In this document: piece after piece, positions 52,157 through 61,396 of the stretch
How positions within the stretch are numbered: position 1 is the stretch's first letter
How the letters are laid out: each line of letters opens with the position of its first letter
Source: Spirosoma taeanense
GTDB taxonomy: Bacteria > Bacteroidota > Bacteroidia > Cytophagales > Spirosomataceae
Assembly (NCBI RefSeq): GCF_013127955.1
Contig: NZ_CP053435.1
Location: 1 to 64,000, forward strand
Length of the DNA stretch: 64,000 nucleotides
Direction of reading: 5' to 3'
Position numbers and translations under genes: made by a program
Notes under the pieces: model-generated
What the model was told of the DNA's origin: nothing
Seen by the model: the letters and a program-made list of their open reading frames with translations, nothing else
The model's database searches: none

Positions 52157-52242
52157 GGGGAGTTTCCAGAGTGGCCAAATGGATCAGACTGTAAATCTGC
52201 TGGCGTACGCCTTCGGAGGTTCGAATCCTCCACTCCCCACCA
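52157..52242 (+). tRNA. tRNA-Tyr (anticodon GTA), class II, with encoded CCA
   Basis: The acceptor arms GGGGAGT and ACTCCCC pair, the anticodon arm reads GACTGTAAATC with GTA, and a long variable arm (GCTGGCGTACGCC region) marks it as class II. The T-arm is TTCGAATCC. The CCA end is encoded at 52240-52242. Confidence 0.95.
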
Positions 52243-52252
52243 TTAAAAACAA

Positions 52253-52325
52253 GCGGAAGTAGCTCAATTGGTAGAGCGATAGCCTTCCAAGCTATAGGTT
52301 GCGGGTTCGAGACCCGTCTTCCGCT
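52253..52325 (+). tRNA. tRNA-Gly (anticodon TCC)
   Basis: 73 nt with acceptor arms GCGGAAG/CTTCCGC, anticodon loop CTTCCAA and T-loop TTCGAGA. CCA is not encoded. It lies 10 bp after the tRNA-Tyr CCA. Confidence 0.95.
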
Positions 52326-52394
52326 CAACGGAGAGTAGTAAATAGCTATCGTTGCCGAGGCTATTTATTACGAGCTAAAGACTGTTAAAAACAA

Positions 52395-52466
<72 letters not shown>

Positions 52467-52467
52467 C

Positions 52468-52492
52468 AAGACTTCCTAGTGAAGTCTTTTTG
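52468..52492 (+). terminator. Terminator-like hairpin after tRNA-Thr
   Basis: AAGACTTC/GAAGTCTT with loop CTAGT and a T-run to 52491. It separates the tRNA cluster from tuf. Confidence 0.75.
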
Positions 52493-52606
52493 CGTATTAA
52501 AGCCGCATCACGATTGTGTTGAGTAAATACAGTTTTGTGCGGCTTGACTGACGTTCAGCGAGTTCATACAAAAACAAACAACAGTTCACAATAGCGTTTT
52601 AAAAAC

Positions 52607-53794
52607 ATGGCAAAAGAGAATTTTGACCGCTCGAAACCGCACGTAAACATCGGTACGATTGGTCACGTTGACCACGGTAAAACGACGCTGACGGCTGCCA
52701 TTACGAAAGTGCTGGCCGAAAAGGGTCTGGCCGCAATTCGGGACTTCTCCTCGATCGACAACGCTCCTGAAGAAAAAGAGCGCGGTATCACCATCAATAC
52801 ATCGCACGTTGAGTACGCTACGGCAAGCCGCCACTATGCGCACGTTGACTGCCCGGGTCACGCTGACTATGTGAAGAACATGGTAACGGGTGCTGCTCAA
52901 ATGGACGGTGCCATCCTTGTGGTAGCTGCAACGGACGGTCCAATGCCTCAAACGCGTGAGCACATCCTGCTCGCTCGCCAGGTAGGTGTACCTCAGCTTG
53001 TTGTGTTCATGAACAAAGTGGACATGGTTGATGATCCGGAGCTGCTCGAACTCGTAGAAATGGAAATCCGTGAACTGTTGAGCTTCTATCAGTTCGACGG
53101 TGACAACATTCCGGTTATTCAGGGTTCGGCTCTGGGTGGTCTGAACGGCGATGCCAAATGGGTAAAAACCATCGAAGAGCTGATGGACGCCGTTGATAGC
53201 TTTATCCCACTGCCTCCGCGTCAGACGGATCTGCCGTTCCTGATGCCAGTAGAAGACGTGTTCTCGATCACGGGTCGGGGTACGGTTGCTACGGGCCGGA
53301 TCGAGCGGGGCGTTATCAACTCGGGCGAGCCGGTTGAAATCCTCGGTATGGGTGCTGAAAACCTGAAGTCGGTTGTAACGGGTGTTGAAATGTTCCGGAA
53401 AATTCTGGACCGTGGTGAAGCCGGTGACAACGTAGGTCTGCTGCTGCGTGGTATTGAAAAAACCGATATCCGTCGTGGTATGGTTATTTGTAAGCCAGGC
53501 TCAGTAACCCCGCACATGAAATTCAAAGCTGAGGTATACGTTCTGTCGAAAGAAGAAGGTGGCCGTCATACACCGTTCTTTAACAAGTATCGTCCGCAGT
53601 TTTATTTCCGCACCACCGACGTAACGGGTGAGATCTCTCTGCCTGCTAACGTAGAAATGGTGATGCCCGGTGATAACATCACGATCGACGTAACGCTGAT
53701 CAACAAGATCGCTATGGAAAAAGGTCTTCGTTTCGCTATCCGCGAAGGTGGCCGTACCGTAGGTGCTGGTCAGGTAACTGAGATTCTTGACTAA
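52607..53794 (+). CDS. tuf: Elongation factor Tu
   Basis: GTPase that carries aminoacyl-tRNA to the ribosome. The 395 residues hold the G1 motif [11 protein letters not shown]3 [12 protein letters not shown] and G4 NKVDMVDD, then the two beta-barrel domains. The gene is highly expressed, and its codon use is strongly biased. It lies between the tRNA cluster and tRNA-Trp, the conserved order. Confidence 0.98.
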   Translation: MAKENFDRSKPHVNIGTIGHVDHGKTTLTAAITKVLAEKGLAAIRDFSSIDNAPEEKERGITINTSHVEYATASRHYAHVDCPGHADYVKNMVTGAAQMDGAILVVAATDGPMPQTREHILLARQVGVPQLVVFMNKVDMVDDPELLELVEMEIRELLSFYQFDGDNIPVIQGSALGGLNGDAKWVKTIEELMDAVDSFIPLPPRQTDLPFLMPVEDVFSITGRGTVATGRIERGVINSGEPVEILGMGAENLKSVVTGVEMFRKILDRGEAGDNVGLLLRGIEKTDIRRGMVICKPGSVTPHMKFKAEVYVLSKEEGGRHTPFFNKYRPQFYFRTTDVTGEISLPANVEMVMPGDNITIDVTLINKIAMEKGLRFAIREGGRTVGAGQVTEILD

Positions 53795-53810
53795 GCAAGT
53801 AATTCAGAAA

Positions 53811-53845
53811 CAAGTGCATTTCTTAAAGAGGTGCACTTGTTTTTT
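53811..53845 (+). terminator. tuf terminator
   Basis: A perfect 8-bp stem CAAGTGCA/TGCACTTG with a 13-nt loop and six T's. Its 3' part overlaps the TTG of the tRNA-Trp promoter. Confidence 0.85.
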
Positions 53846-53865
53846 GAAATTATTTTGTACTTTTG
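53837..53865 (+). promoter_or_regulatory. Promoter of the tRNA-Trp-secE-nusG-rpl operon
   Basis: TTG at 53837-53839, 18 nt spacer, perfect -7 box TACTTTTG at 53858-53865. The tRNA begins 54 nt later. Confidence 0.65.
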
Positions 53866-53919
53866 CAGTCCGTTTCGGAAGCACGCCGTAACGGACTTTT
53901 TTTAAACGGTAGCTCCGCT

Positions 53920-53993
53920 ACGGGTGTAGTTCAAGGGTAGAATAGCGGTCTCCAAAACCGTTGATGGGAGTTCGAATCTCTCCACCCGTGCCA
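53920..53993 (+). tRNA. tRNA-Trp (anticodon CCA), with encoded CCA
   Basis: Acceptor arms ACGGGTG/CACCCGT, anticodon loop CTCCAAA with CCA, T-loop TTCGAAT, discriminator G and an encoded CCA at 53991-53993. It is followed by secE after 14 bp, as in most Bacteroidota. Confidence 0.95.
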
Positions 53994-54007
53994 ATCCCTT
54001 ACTTACA

Positions 54008-54199
54008 ATGGACAAGTTTATCTCGTTTCTGAAAGCCTCCTGGGAGGAAGTTCAGCACAACGTGACTTGGCCTAAATTTGGCGACCTCCAGTCTAGCTCC
54101 ACGCTGGTGCTGGTAGCATCGCTGATTTTTGCGCTATTGGTCGGGTTAATTGATTTAGTGTTTGAGAACGGACTGAACTTGTTCTATCAGTCATTCTAG
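54008..54199 (+). CDS. secE: Preprotein translocase subunit SecE
   Basis: Small inner-membrane subunit of the SecYEG translocon. The 63 residues have the amphipathic start FLKASWEEVQHNVTWPKF, typical of SecE, and one transmembrane helix (LVLVASLIFALLVGLIDLVF). It precedes nusG as usual. Confidence 0.96.
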   Translation: MDKFISFLKASWEEVQHNVTWPKFGDLQSSSTLVLVASLIFALLVGLIDLVFENGLNLFYQSF

Positions 54200-54203
54200 T
54201 AAA

Positions 54204-54295
54204 GGTCATTCATTCGTCGTTTAAAGTCATTCATTGCGAAACAGAATGTAGAAGCAATGGTAATGAATGACGATTTAATGACAACAAATGACAAC
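54204..54295. repeat. Hyphenated palindrome filling the secE-nusG spacer (GTCATT class)
   Basis: The left side has GTCATTCATT twice (54205 and 54226). The right side has AATGAATGAC and two more AATGAC words (54278, 54287), roughly 10-11 nt apart, plus GCAATGG against CATTGC at the centre. It fills the spacer and runs into the first nusG codons if the ATG at 54288 is used, which argues for the ATG at 54300. Confidence 0.7.
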
Positions 54296-54860
54296 TAATA
54301 TGAGCGGCATACAGTGGTACGTCATTCGGGCGGTGTCAGGGCAGGAGAAGAAAATCAAATCTTACCTTGATAACGAGATTATCCGGCAAAAGTTGGAAGA
54401 GGTAGTCCCGCAGGTTCTTATTCCTTCCGAGAAGGTCTACGAGATGCGGAATGGTAAGAAGCGTGTGCGGGAGAAGTCATTTTTTCCAGGCTACATTATG
54501 ATCTCGGCTGACTTGTCCAATAATCGTGCGCTCGACATGATTCTGAATATGCCTGGCGTATTGGGATTTTTGGGTAACTCACAGGTAGGAACAACAACCA
54601 AGGTTCCCGTTCCCCTTCGTCAATCAGAAGTAAACCGGATGTTAGGGCGGATGGAAGAAGAAACCCAGGAAGTGGCTACCCCAACAGTTGCTTATCTAAA
54701 GGGTGAGAATGTAAAAGTAGTTGACGGACCGTTTGGCGGATTTATTGGTACAGTCGAGGAAGTATTCGACGACCGGAAAAAGCTGAACGTCGTCGTGAAG
54801 ATATTTGGCCGGAGCACTCCGGTAGAACTCAGTTACGCACAAGTAGAAAAAGAAAGTTAG
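54288..54860 (+). CDS. nusG: Transcription termination/antitermination protein NusG
   Basis: Transcription elongation factor that couples RNA polymerase and ribosome. The longest form has 190 residues; starting at the ATG at 54300 would give 186 (MSGIQWYVIRAVSGQEKK), a more typical start. It has the NGN domain and the C-terminal KOW motif LKGENVKVVDGPFGGFIGTVEEV. Confidence 0.96.
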   Translation: MTTNMSGIQWYVIRAVSGQEKKIKSYLDNEIIRQKLEEVVPQVLIPSEKVYEMRNGKKRVREKSFFPGYIMISADLSNNRALDMILNMPGVLGFLGNSQVGTTTKVPVPLRQSEVNRMLGRMEEETQEVATPTVAYLKGENVKVVDGPFGGFIGTVEEVFDDRKKLNVVVKIFGRSTPVELSYAQVEKES

Positions 54861-55010
54861 TCTTTGATTAGCTTTCAATTGGCCGGGCGTTCTATGCTTC
54901 CCTCTGAGAACAAACGGTCAAAACAGGTTGGTTTGCGGTGTTTGGAGAACTAGGCGGTATGTGACGACCAAATGTAATGCACTCATTGTAAATCGTAAAT
55001 CAGTTTCACA

Positions 55011-55457
55011 ATGGCAAAAGAAGTAGGTGGCTACGTAAAGCTGCAAGTCAAAGGCGGGCAGGCTAACCCCTCACCTCCGATCGGTCCGGCACTGGGTTCC
55101 AAGGGTTTAAATATCATGGAATTCTGCAAGCAGTTCAACGGCCGGACGCAGGATAAAATGGGCATGGTGTTGCCAGTTTTGATTACGTATTACAAGGATA
55201 AGTCCTTTGATTTCGTCATCAAAACGCCACCAGCACCGATTCTGCTGATGGAAGCAGCTAAGCTGAAAGGCGGCTCTGCTCAACCTAACCGCAACAAAGT
55301 CGGCTCGGTAACGTGGGATCAGGTTCGGACAATCGCGGAAACGAAGATGCCGGATTTGAATGCTTTTACGGTTGAGTCGGCAATGAAGCAGGTGGCTGGT
55401 ACAGCCCGCAGCATGGGTATCACGGTGACGGGCGCATCGCCTTTCGAGAACAAATAA
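55011..55457 (+). CDS. rplK: 50S ribosomal protein L11
   Basis: 148 residues, with the conserved [20 protein letters not shown] start and the rRNA-binding C-terminal domain. It begins 150 bp after nusG, a longer gap than the others in this operon. Confidence 0.98.
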   Translation: MAKEVGGYVKLQVKGGQANPSPPIGPALGSKGLNIMEFCKQFNGRTQDKMGMVLPVLITYYKDKSFDFVIKTPPAPILLMEAAKLKGGSAQPNRNKVGSVTWDQVRTIAETKMPDLNAFTVESAMKQVAGTARSMGITVTGASPFENK

Positions 55458-55480
55458 GACTTGCCCGAGCAAAGACAGAG

Positions 55481-56179
55481 ATGGCTAAGTTAACGAAAAA
55501 ACAAAAGGAAGCCCTGTCGAAGTACGACGCTGCTAAGGAATATTCGCTGCAACAGGCAGCCGAAATTCTGAAGGAGATTTCGTACACGAAATTCGATGCT
55601 TCCGTGGATATTGATGTTCGGTTGGGCGTTGACCCGCGTAAAGCCGACCAGATGGTTCGTGGCGTTGCTACGTTGCCGCATGGTACGGGTAAGACGGTTC
55701 GCGTTCTGGTGCTTTGCACCCCGGACAAGGAGAACGAAGCGAAAGAGGCTGGCGCTGATTTCGTAGGTCTGGATGATTATATTCAGAAGATCGAACAAGG
55801 CTGGACGGACGTTGACGTGATTATCACGATGCCGAACGTTATGGCTAAAGTGGGTCGCCTGGGTAAAGTGCTGGGTCCGCGTGGTCTGATGCCAAATCCA
55901 AAATCAGGAACAGTAACTCCCGAAGTTGGTAAAGCCGTTCGTGAGGTGAAAGCCGGTAAAATCGACTTTAAAGTTGATAAGCAGGGCGCTATTCACACAA
56001 GTATTGGTAAAGTATCGTTTCCGCCGGAAAAACTGGCCGAAAACGCGCAGGAAATCATCGCTACGCTACTACGCCTGAAGCCTTCGTCGGCAAAAGGTAC
56101 GTACGTAAAGACAATCAATATGTCGAGTACGATGAGTCCGGGAGTAACGATTGATAAAGGTACGGTAGCCGGAGTATAA
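55481..56179 (+). CDS. rplA: 50S ribosomal protein L1
   Basis: 232 residues with the L1 motif [20 protein letters not shown] and the signature [17 protein letters not shown]. Located 23 bp after rplK. L1 commonly represses its own rplK-rplA mRNA by binding the leader; no leader structure was checked here. Confidence 0.98.
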   Translation: MAKLTKKQKEALSKYDAAKEYSLQQAAEILKEISYTKFDASVDIDVRLGVDPRKADQMVRGVATLPHGTGKTVRVLVLCTPDKENEAKEAGADFVGLDDYIQKIEQGWTDVDVIITMPNVMAKVGRLGKVLGPRGLMPNPKSGTVTPEVGKAVREVKAGKIDFKVDKQGAIHTSIGKVSFPPEKLAENAQEIIATLLRLKPSSAKGTYVKTINMSSTMSPGVTIDKGTVAGV

Positions 56180-56182
56180 GCC

Positions 56183-56716
56183 ATGAAACGCGAGGAAAAA
56201 GGAGCAATTATAGAGGAGTTGACTGGTAAATTCCAGAGCATCCCCTTCTTCTACATCACGGAAGCCAATGGCATGACGGTTGCTGAAGTCAACACGTTAC
56301 GTCGGATGTGTTTTGAGCGCGGTATCGAGTACAAAGTGGTGAAGAACAGCTTCATCAAAAAAGCACTCGAATCCATTGACGGTGACTTTACGCCGTTAAA
56401 CGATACGGTTCTGCATGGTCAGTCAGCGATAATGTTTCACCCTGACAACCAGAAAGCACCGGCCCAACTGATTAAGGAATTTCGCAAAACGAATGACAAG
56501 CTGCAACTGAAAGGAGCCTCAATCTCCAGCAGCCTGTTCATCGGAGCCGATCAGCTTGATGCGCTTATCGCACTGAAGAGCCGTGAAGAACTCATTGGCG
56601 AAATCATTGGCCTGTTGCAATCGCCTGCTAAAAACGTCATTTCGGCGCTGCAGGGTGGCGGTAATAAACTGGCCGGTATCCTCAAGACGCTGTCGGAGCG
56701 CGAGGAAGCAGCCTAA
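56183..56716 (+). CDS. rplJ: 50S ribosomal protein L10
   Basis: 177 residues, starting 3 bp after the rplA stop. L10 anchors the L7/L12 stalk. The N-terminal MKREEKGAIIEELTGKF and the FRKTNDKLQLKGA segment match the family. Confidence 0.97.
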   Translation: MKREEKGAIIEELTGKFQSIPFFYITEANGMTVAEVNTLRRMCFERGIEYKVVKNSFIKKALESIDGDFTPLNDTVLHGQSAIMFHPDNQKAPAQLIKEFRKTNDKLQLKGASISSSLFIGADQLDALIALKSREELIGEIIGLLQSPAKNVISALQGGGNKLAGILKTLSEREEAA

Positions 56717-56770
56717 TTTCTCCGACGTTTATTTTTCAACATTGTATCACAATCAAATAAGAATACTAAA

Positions 56771-57157
56771 ATGGCAGATTTGAAAGCGTTCGCTGAGCAG
56801 CTTGTAAGCCTGACGGTTAAAGAAGTTAACGAACTGGCTGCTATCCTGAAGGATGAGTATGGTATCGAGCCGGCAGCTGCCGCTCCTGTAATGGTAGCCG
56901 GTGGTGCTGCAAGTGGTGGCGATGCCGCTCCGGTCGCGGCTGAGAAAACGTCGTTCGACGTGATCCTGAAATCAGCCGGTGCTGCTAAACTGGCCGTTGT
57001 GAAGCTGGTGAAAGATCTGACCGGTCTGGGCCTGAAAGAAGCCAAAGAACTGGTTGACGGCGCACCGAAGCCAGTAAAAGAAGGAGTTGCTAAAGACGAA
57101 GCTGAATCGCTGCGTAAGCAACTCGAAGAAGCTGGTGCTGAAGTAGAAGTTAAGTAA
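56771..57157 (+). CDS. rplL: 50S ribosomal protein L7/L12
   Basis: 128 residues: an N-terminal dimerisation domain, a glycine- and alanine-rich hinge, and the C-terminal factor-binding domain with [20 protein letters not shown]. It forms the ribosomal stalk with L10. Confidence 0.98.
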   Translation: MADLKAFAEQLVSLTVKEVNELAAILKDEYGIEPAAAAPVMVAGGAASGGDAAPVAAEKTSFDVILKSAGAAKLAVVKLVKDLTGLGLKEAKELVDGAPKPVKEGVAKDEAESLRKQLEEAGAEVEVK

Positions 57158-57179
57158 GCATCTGCTGAATGCATATCGC

Positions 57180-57227
57180 TCCAAGCAGGGGAGGCCAGGT
57201 GAACCATCTGGTCTTTTCCTGTTTGGA
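57180..57227 (+). other. Long imperfect stem-loop between rplL and rpoB
   Basis: TCCAA/TTGGA, CAGG/CCTG and CCAG/CTGG, with some G-T pairs and a bulged T, form a stem of about 18-20 pairs around the loop GTGAACCAT. No T-run directly follows. In Escherichia coli this gap holds an attenuator and an RNase III site, so a similar role is possible. Confidence 0.5.
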
Positions 57228-57406
57228 GAATTTTTGTCTATGCCCTTGCAAAAGACAAACTTATTTCTATTGCTTTCTGTTGACTATTTACGCCCCTCGG
57301 GTTGGGTGACACCTGGGGTCTGAATAGCCGCTTAGTTCGGGTGCCGTCGCAAATCTTCGCAACGCGCTCATTGAGAATCGGTTACGCAACTAAACAGAGT
57401 ACAATC

Positions 57407-60400
57407 TTGGCTACAAACGCGAAAATCAGTACGCGCAAAAATTTTGCGACGATTCAGCCAGTGATTGGGTATCCAGACTTCCTGGATATTCAAGTAAAAT
57501 CCTTCAAAGATTTTTTCCAGCTTGATACGCCTTCCAACCAACGGTCGGAAGAAGGGTTGTTCAAGGTTTTTCAGGAAAATTTCCCTATCTCCGACTCCCG
57601 CGAAAATTTTAAGCTGGAGTTTATTGATTACTCCGTTGATCCACCGAAATATTCGGTCGACGAGTCGATTGATCGGGGTTTAACGTATTCGGTACCTCTG
57701 AAAGCCAAACTGCGGCTGTCGAACAATGATCCTGACAATGAGGATTTTGAGACAATCGAGCAGGAAGTTTTCCTGGGGAATATACCATACATGACCGAAA
57801 AAGGCTCGTTCGTCATTAACGGAGCTGAGCGGGTGATTGTTTCGCAGCTTCACCGTTCGCCGGGTGTGTTCTTCTCTATGAGCAAACATACAAACGGTAC
57901 GAAGCTATACTCTGCCCGGATTATCCCATTCAAAGGGTCCTGGATTGAGTTTTCAACGGACGTCAACAACGTAATGTATGCTTACATTGACCGGAAGAAA
58001 AAGTTTCCGGTGACGACGTTGTTACGGGCGATTGGTTTTGGCTCCGATAAAGATATTCTTGACCTGTTTGGTTTGTCGGAAGAAGTACCGGCTACGCCTG
58101 CCAATTTAAAGAAAGCCATTGGCCGTCGTTTAGCCGCACGGGTACTGCGCACATGGACGGAAGACTTCGTAGATGAAGATACGGGCGAAGTAGTTTCAAT
58201 CAGCCGGAACGAGGTGCTCTTGGAGCGTGACTCGGCCATTTCGGTTGATGATATTGACACGATTACAGAATCAGGTCAGAAGTCAGTCATCCTGCATAAG
58301 GAAGACATGAACATGGCTGATTACAATATTATTTATAACACGCTGCAGAAAGATAGCTCTAACTCTGAAAAAGAGGCAGTGGAGCAGATCTATCGGCAAT
58401 TACGGAATGCGGACGCTCCTGATGAGCAAACAGCGCGTGATATCATTCAGAGCCTGTTCTTCTCAGATAAGCGTTATGATCTTGGCGACGTAGGCCGTTA
58501 CCGGATCAATAAAAAACTGGGTCTTGACATCTCGTCAGACATGAAAGTATTAACCACAGAAGACATCGTGTCGATTGTGAAATACCTGATTGGTCTGATC
58601 AACTCGAAGGCTGTTGTCGATGATATTGACCACCTCAGCAACCGGCGCGTCCGGACTGTAGGTGAACAATTGTACGCTCAGTTCGGAGTTGGCCTGGCGC
58701 GAATGGCGCGGACAATTAAGGAGCGGATGAACGTGCGGGATAACGAGGACTTCAAACCCGTTGACCTTATTAACGCCCGTACGCTGTCGTCGGTTATCAA
58801 CTCGTTCTTCGGAACGAATCAGCTGTCGCAGTTCATGGACCAGACGAACCCGCTGGCCGAAGTGACGCACAAGCGTCGTATGTCGGCGCTCGGACCGGGT
58901 GGACTGTCTCGCGAACGGGCTGGTTTCGAAGTTCGTGACGTACACTATACGCACTACGGTCGTCTGTGTACAATTGAAACGCCGGAAGGTCCGAACATTG
59001 GTCTGATTTCATCGCTATGCGTATACGCAAAAATTAACAGCATGGGCTTTATCGAAACACCCTACCGGGTTATTGAGAACGGTAAGGTGTCGATGGATAA
59101 ACCGGTGATGTACCTGACCGCCGAAGAGGAAGACACGCATTATATCGCCCAGGCTAATGCTGGTATTGATAAGAAAGGCAACTTCCAGGTTGATCGCCTG
59201 AAAGCTCGTTTTGAAGGTGACTTCCCAATGGCTGAACCTGCGAACGTAACCTTCATGGATATTGCTCCGAATCAGATTGTATCGGTGGCGGCTTCCATGA
59301 TTCCGTTCCTGGAGCATGACGATGCGAACCGAGCCCTAATGGGATCGAACATGCAACGTCAGGCTGTACCGCTGCTTCGGCCTGAAGCCCCCATTGTGGG
59401 CACAGGTCTGGAAGGTCGTGTAGCCGTTGATTCCCGTACGCTGGTAATTGCTGAAGCCGATGGAGTTATCGAGTTTGTTGATTCGACCAAGATTGTCGTT
59501 CGCTACGACCTCGATGATGATCAGATTGCCGTTACGTTCGATGAAGATCGGAAGACGTACAATCTGATTAAGTTCCGTCGGACGAACCAGGATACGTGCA
59601 TCAACATTAAGCCGACTGTGCTGAAAGGCCAGAAAGTGAAAAAAGGAGATGTTCTCTGCGAAGGTTACGCCACGCAGGCTGGTGAGTTGGCGCTAGGCCG
59701 GAACATGAAGGTTGCCTTCATGCCCTGGCAGGGTTACAACTTTGAGGATGCCATCGTAATTTCGGAGCGGGTTGTTCGGGAAGATATCTTTACGTCGATC
59801 CATATCGAAGAGTTTGAGCTGGAGGTACGGGATACGAAACGGGGTGAAGAGGAACTGACCTCGGAGATTCCAAACGTAAGCGAAGAAACGGTTCGTAACC
59901 TTGACGAAAATGGTATCGTTCGCGTAGGTACGGAGGTAAAAGAAGGCGACATTCTGATCGGTAAGATTACGCCGAAAGGGGAAAGCGATCCGACGCCGGA
60001 AGAAAAGCTGCTCCGCGCCATCTTTGGCGACAAAGCCGGTGACGTGAAGGATGCCTCGAAGAAAGCGCCCCCGTCCCTGAAAGGCGTTGTTATCGACACC
60101 AAACTGTTTGCCCGTCCAGCTAAAGAAGACCGGGGCAAGCACAAGGATGAGGTGAAAGCCCTGATGAAGAAGTACGGCCGTGAACTGAACGACTTCCGGG
60201 CCCGGATGATCGACAAAATGGTGGCTTTGCTGGATGGCAAAACAAGCCAGGGCGTCAAGCACAAGTTTGGTGACGAGATTGTCAGCAAAGGGGTGAAGTT
60301 CAGCCGCAAGAATATTACGGATAATCTGTTCCCGGATAAAAATCCGTACCGTGACGAAAGTGGGTACGCTGTTCCGGAGGAAGCTAACCTGTTGATTGAC

Positions 60401-61276
60401 CTCAATTTGGATGCTTGGACGGATGACGATAAGCTGAACCAGATGATTGTGCAGTTGATCAAAAACTATAACAATCGTCGGAGCGAAATTACCGGTCGTT
60501 TCAAACGGGAACGGTTTACGCTTGAAGTAGGAGACGAACTACCAGCCGGTATCGTAAAACTGGCTAAAGTCTATATCGCCAAGAAGCGTAAGCTGAAAGT
60601 AGGTGATAAAATGGCTGGTCGCCACGGAAACAAAGGGGTTGTTGCCCGGATTGTGCGCGACGAGGACATGCCGTTCCTCGAAGATGGAACGAAAGTAGAT
60701 ATCGTCCTGAACCCACTTGGCGTACCAAGCCGGATGAACCTGGGCCAGATTTACGAAACCGTATTGGCCTGGGCTGGTCAGAAACTGGATCGGAAGTATG
60801 CGACTCCAATTTTCGACGGCGCTACGGAACAGCAGGTTGCTGATGAACTAGCCGAAGCAGGTCTGCCATCGTTTGGCCGGACATATCTCTACAATGGTCT
60901 GACGGGTGAGCGGTTTGATCAGTCGGTAACGGTTGGTATCATTTACATGCTCAAACTCGGTCACCTGGTAGACGACAAGATGCACGCTCGTTCGATCGGG
61001 CCGTACTCGCTGATTACGCAGCAGCCGCTGGGTGGTAAAGCGCAGTTTGGTGGCCAGCGGTTTGGTGAGATGGAAGTTTGGGCGCTCGAAGCCTTTGGGG
61101 CATCCAACATTCTGCAGGAAATCCTGACCGTGAAATCCGATGACGTAGTCGGCCGTGCGAAAGCATATGAGGCTATCGTGAAAGGTGAAAACCTGCCGAA
61201 GCCGAACATTCCCGAGTCGTTCAACGTACTCGTACACGAGTTACGTGGTCTGGCACTTGAAATTACACTTGAATAA
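57407..61276 (+). CDS. rpoB: DNA-directed RNA polymerase subunit beta
   Basis: Catalytic core subunit of RNA polymerase, 1289 residues if it starts at the TTG at 57407 ([20 protein letters not shown], a typical Bacteroidota start). Reading on upstream to the TTG at 57302 would add 35 residues without family support. No ATG occurs in frame before the conserved core. Conserved parts include the N-terminal [36 protein letters not shown] (rifampicin region), and [20 protein letters not shown] near the end. rpoC follows after 120 bp. Confidence 0.97.
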   Translation: MATNAKISTRKNFATIQPVIGYPDFLDIQVKSFKDFFQLDTPSNQRSEEGLFKVFQENFPISDSRENFKLEFIDYSVDPPKYSVDESIDRGLTYSVPLKAKLRLSNNDPDNEDFETIEQEVFLGNIPYMTEKGSFVINGAERVIVSQLHRSPGVFFSMSKHTNGTKLYSARIIPFKGSWIEFSTDVNNVMYAYIDRKKKFPVTTLLRAIGFGSDKDILDLFGLSEEVPATPANLKKAIGRRLAARVLRTWTEDFVDEDTGEVVSISRNEVLLERDSAISVDDIDTITESGQKSVILHKEDMNMADYNIIYNTLQKDSSNSEKEAVEQIYRQLRNADAPDEQTARDIIQSLFFSDKRYDLGDVGRYRINKKLGLDISSDMKVLTTEDIVSIVKYLIGLINSKAVVDDIDHLSNRRVRTVGEQLYAQFGVGLARMARTIKERMNVRDNEDFKPVDLINARTLSSVINSFFGTNQLSQFMDQTNPLAEVTHKRRMSALGPGGLSRERAGFEVRDVHYTHYGRLCTIETPEGPNIGLISSLCVYAKINSMGFIETPYRVIENGKVSMDKPVMYLTAEEEDTHYIAQANAGIDKKGNFQVDRLKARFEGDFPMAEPANVTFMDIAPNQIVSVAASMIPFLEHDDANRALMGSNMQRQAVPLLRPEAPIVGTGLEGRVAVDSRTLVIAEADGVIEFVDSTKIVVRYDLDDDQIAVTFDEDRKTYNLIKFRRTNQDTCINIKPTVLKGQKVKKGDVLCEGYATQAGELALGRNMKVAFMPWQGYNFEDAIVISERVVREDIFTSIHIEEFELEVRDTKRGEEELTSEIPNVSEETVRNLDENGIVRVGTEVKEGDILIGKITPKGESDPTPEEKLLRAIFGDKAGDVKDASKKAPPSLKGVVIDTKLFARPAKEDRGKHKDEVKALMKKYGRELNDFRARMIDKMVALLDGKTSQGVKHKFGDEIVSKGVKFSRKNITDNLFPDKNPYRDESGYAVPEEANLLIDLNLDAWTDDDKLNQMIVQLIKNYNNRRSEITGRFKRERFTLEVGDELPAGIVKLAKVYIAKKRKLKVGDKMAGRHGNKGVVARIVRDEDMPFLEDGTKVDIVLNPLGVPSRMNLGQIYETVLAWAGQKLDRKYATPIFDGATEQQVADELAEAGLPSFGRTYLYNGLTGERFDQSVTVGIIYMLKLGHLVDDKMHARSIGPYSLITQQPLGGKAQFGGQRFGEMEVWALEAFGASNILQEILTVKSDDVVGRAKAYEAIVKGENLPKPNIPESFNVLVHELRGLALEITLE

Positions 61277-61278
61277 AG

Positions 61279-61372
61279 TTAGTCATTCGATGTCGTTAGG
61301 GGGCGTTGATTGTCATTAGTTGTTTTTACAATGCGTGATGATCAATGACCACTAAATGATAGTAATGACAAG
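61279..61372. repeat. Hyphenated palindrome filling the rpoB-rpoC spacer (GTCATT class)
   Basis: The left side has GTCATTCGATGTCGTTAG and GTCATTAGTTG. The right side has CAATGACCACTAAATGA and GTAATGACAAG, again about 10-11 nt apart. The reverse complement of the right side aligns well with the left side. It ends 25 nt before the rpoC ATG. Confidence 0.65.
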
Positions 61373-61396
61373 ATTTTAACCTATAATCTCCAACCA

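Noticed and set aside
52510..52545. A TAcagTTTTG element before tuf as promoter
   Set aside because: The spacing in the -7 box is one base too long, so it is not listed as a promoter, although tuf must have one in this region.
57302..57406. 35-codon N-terminal extension of RpoB
   Set aside because: It lies in the spacer, with no conserved residues. The TTG at 57407 matches the usual N-terminus.
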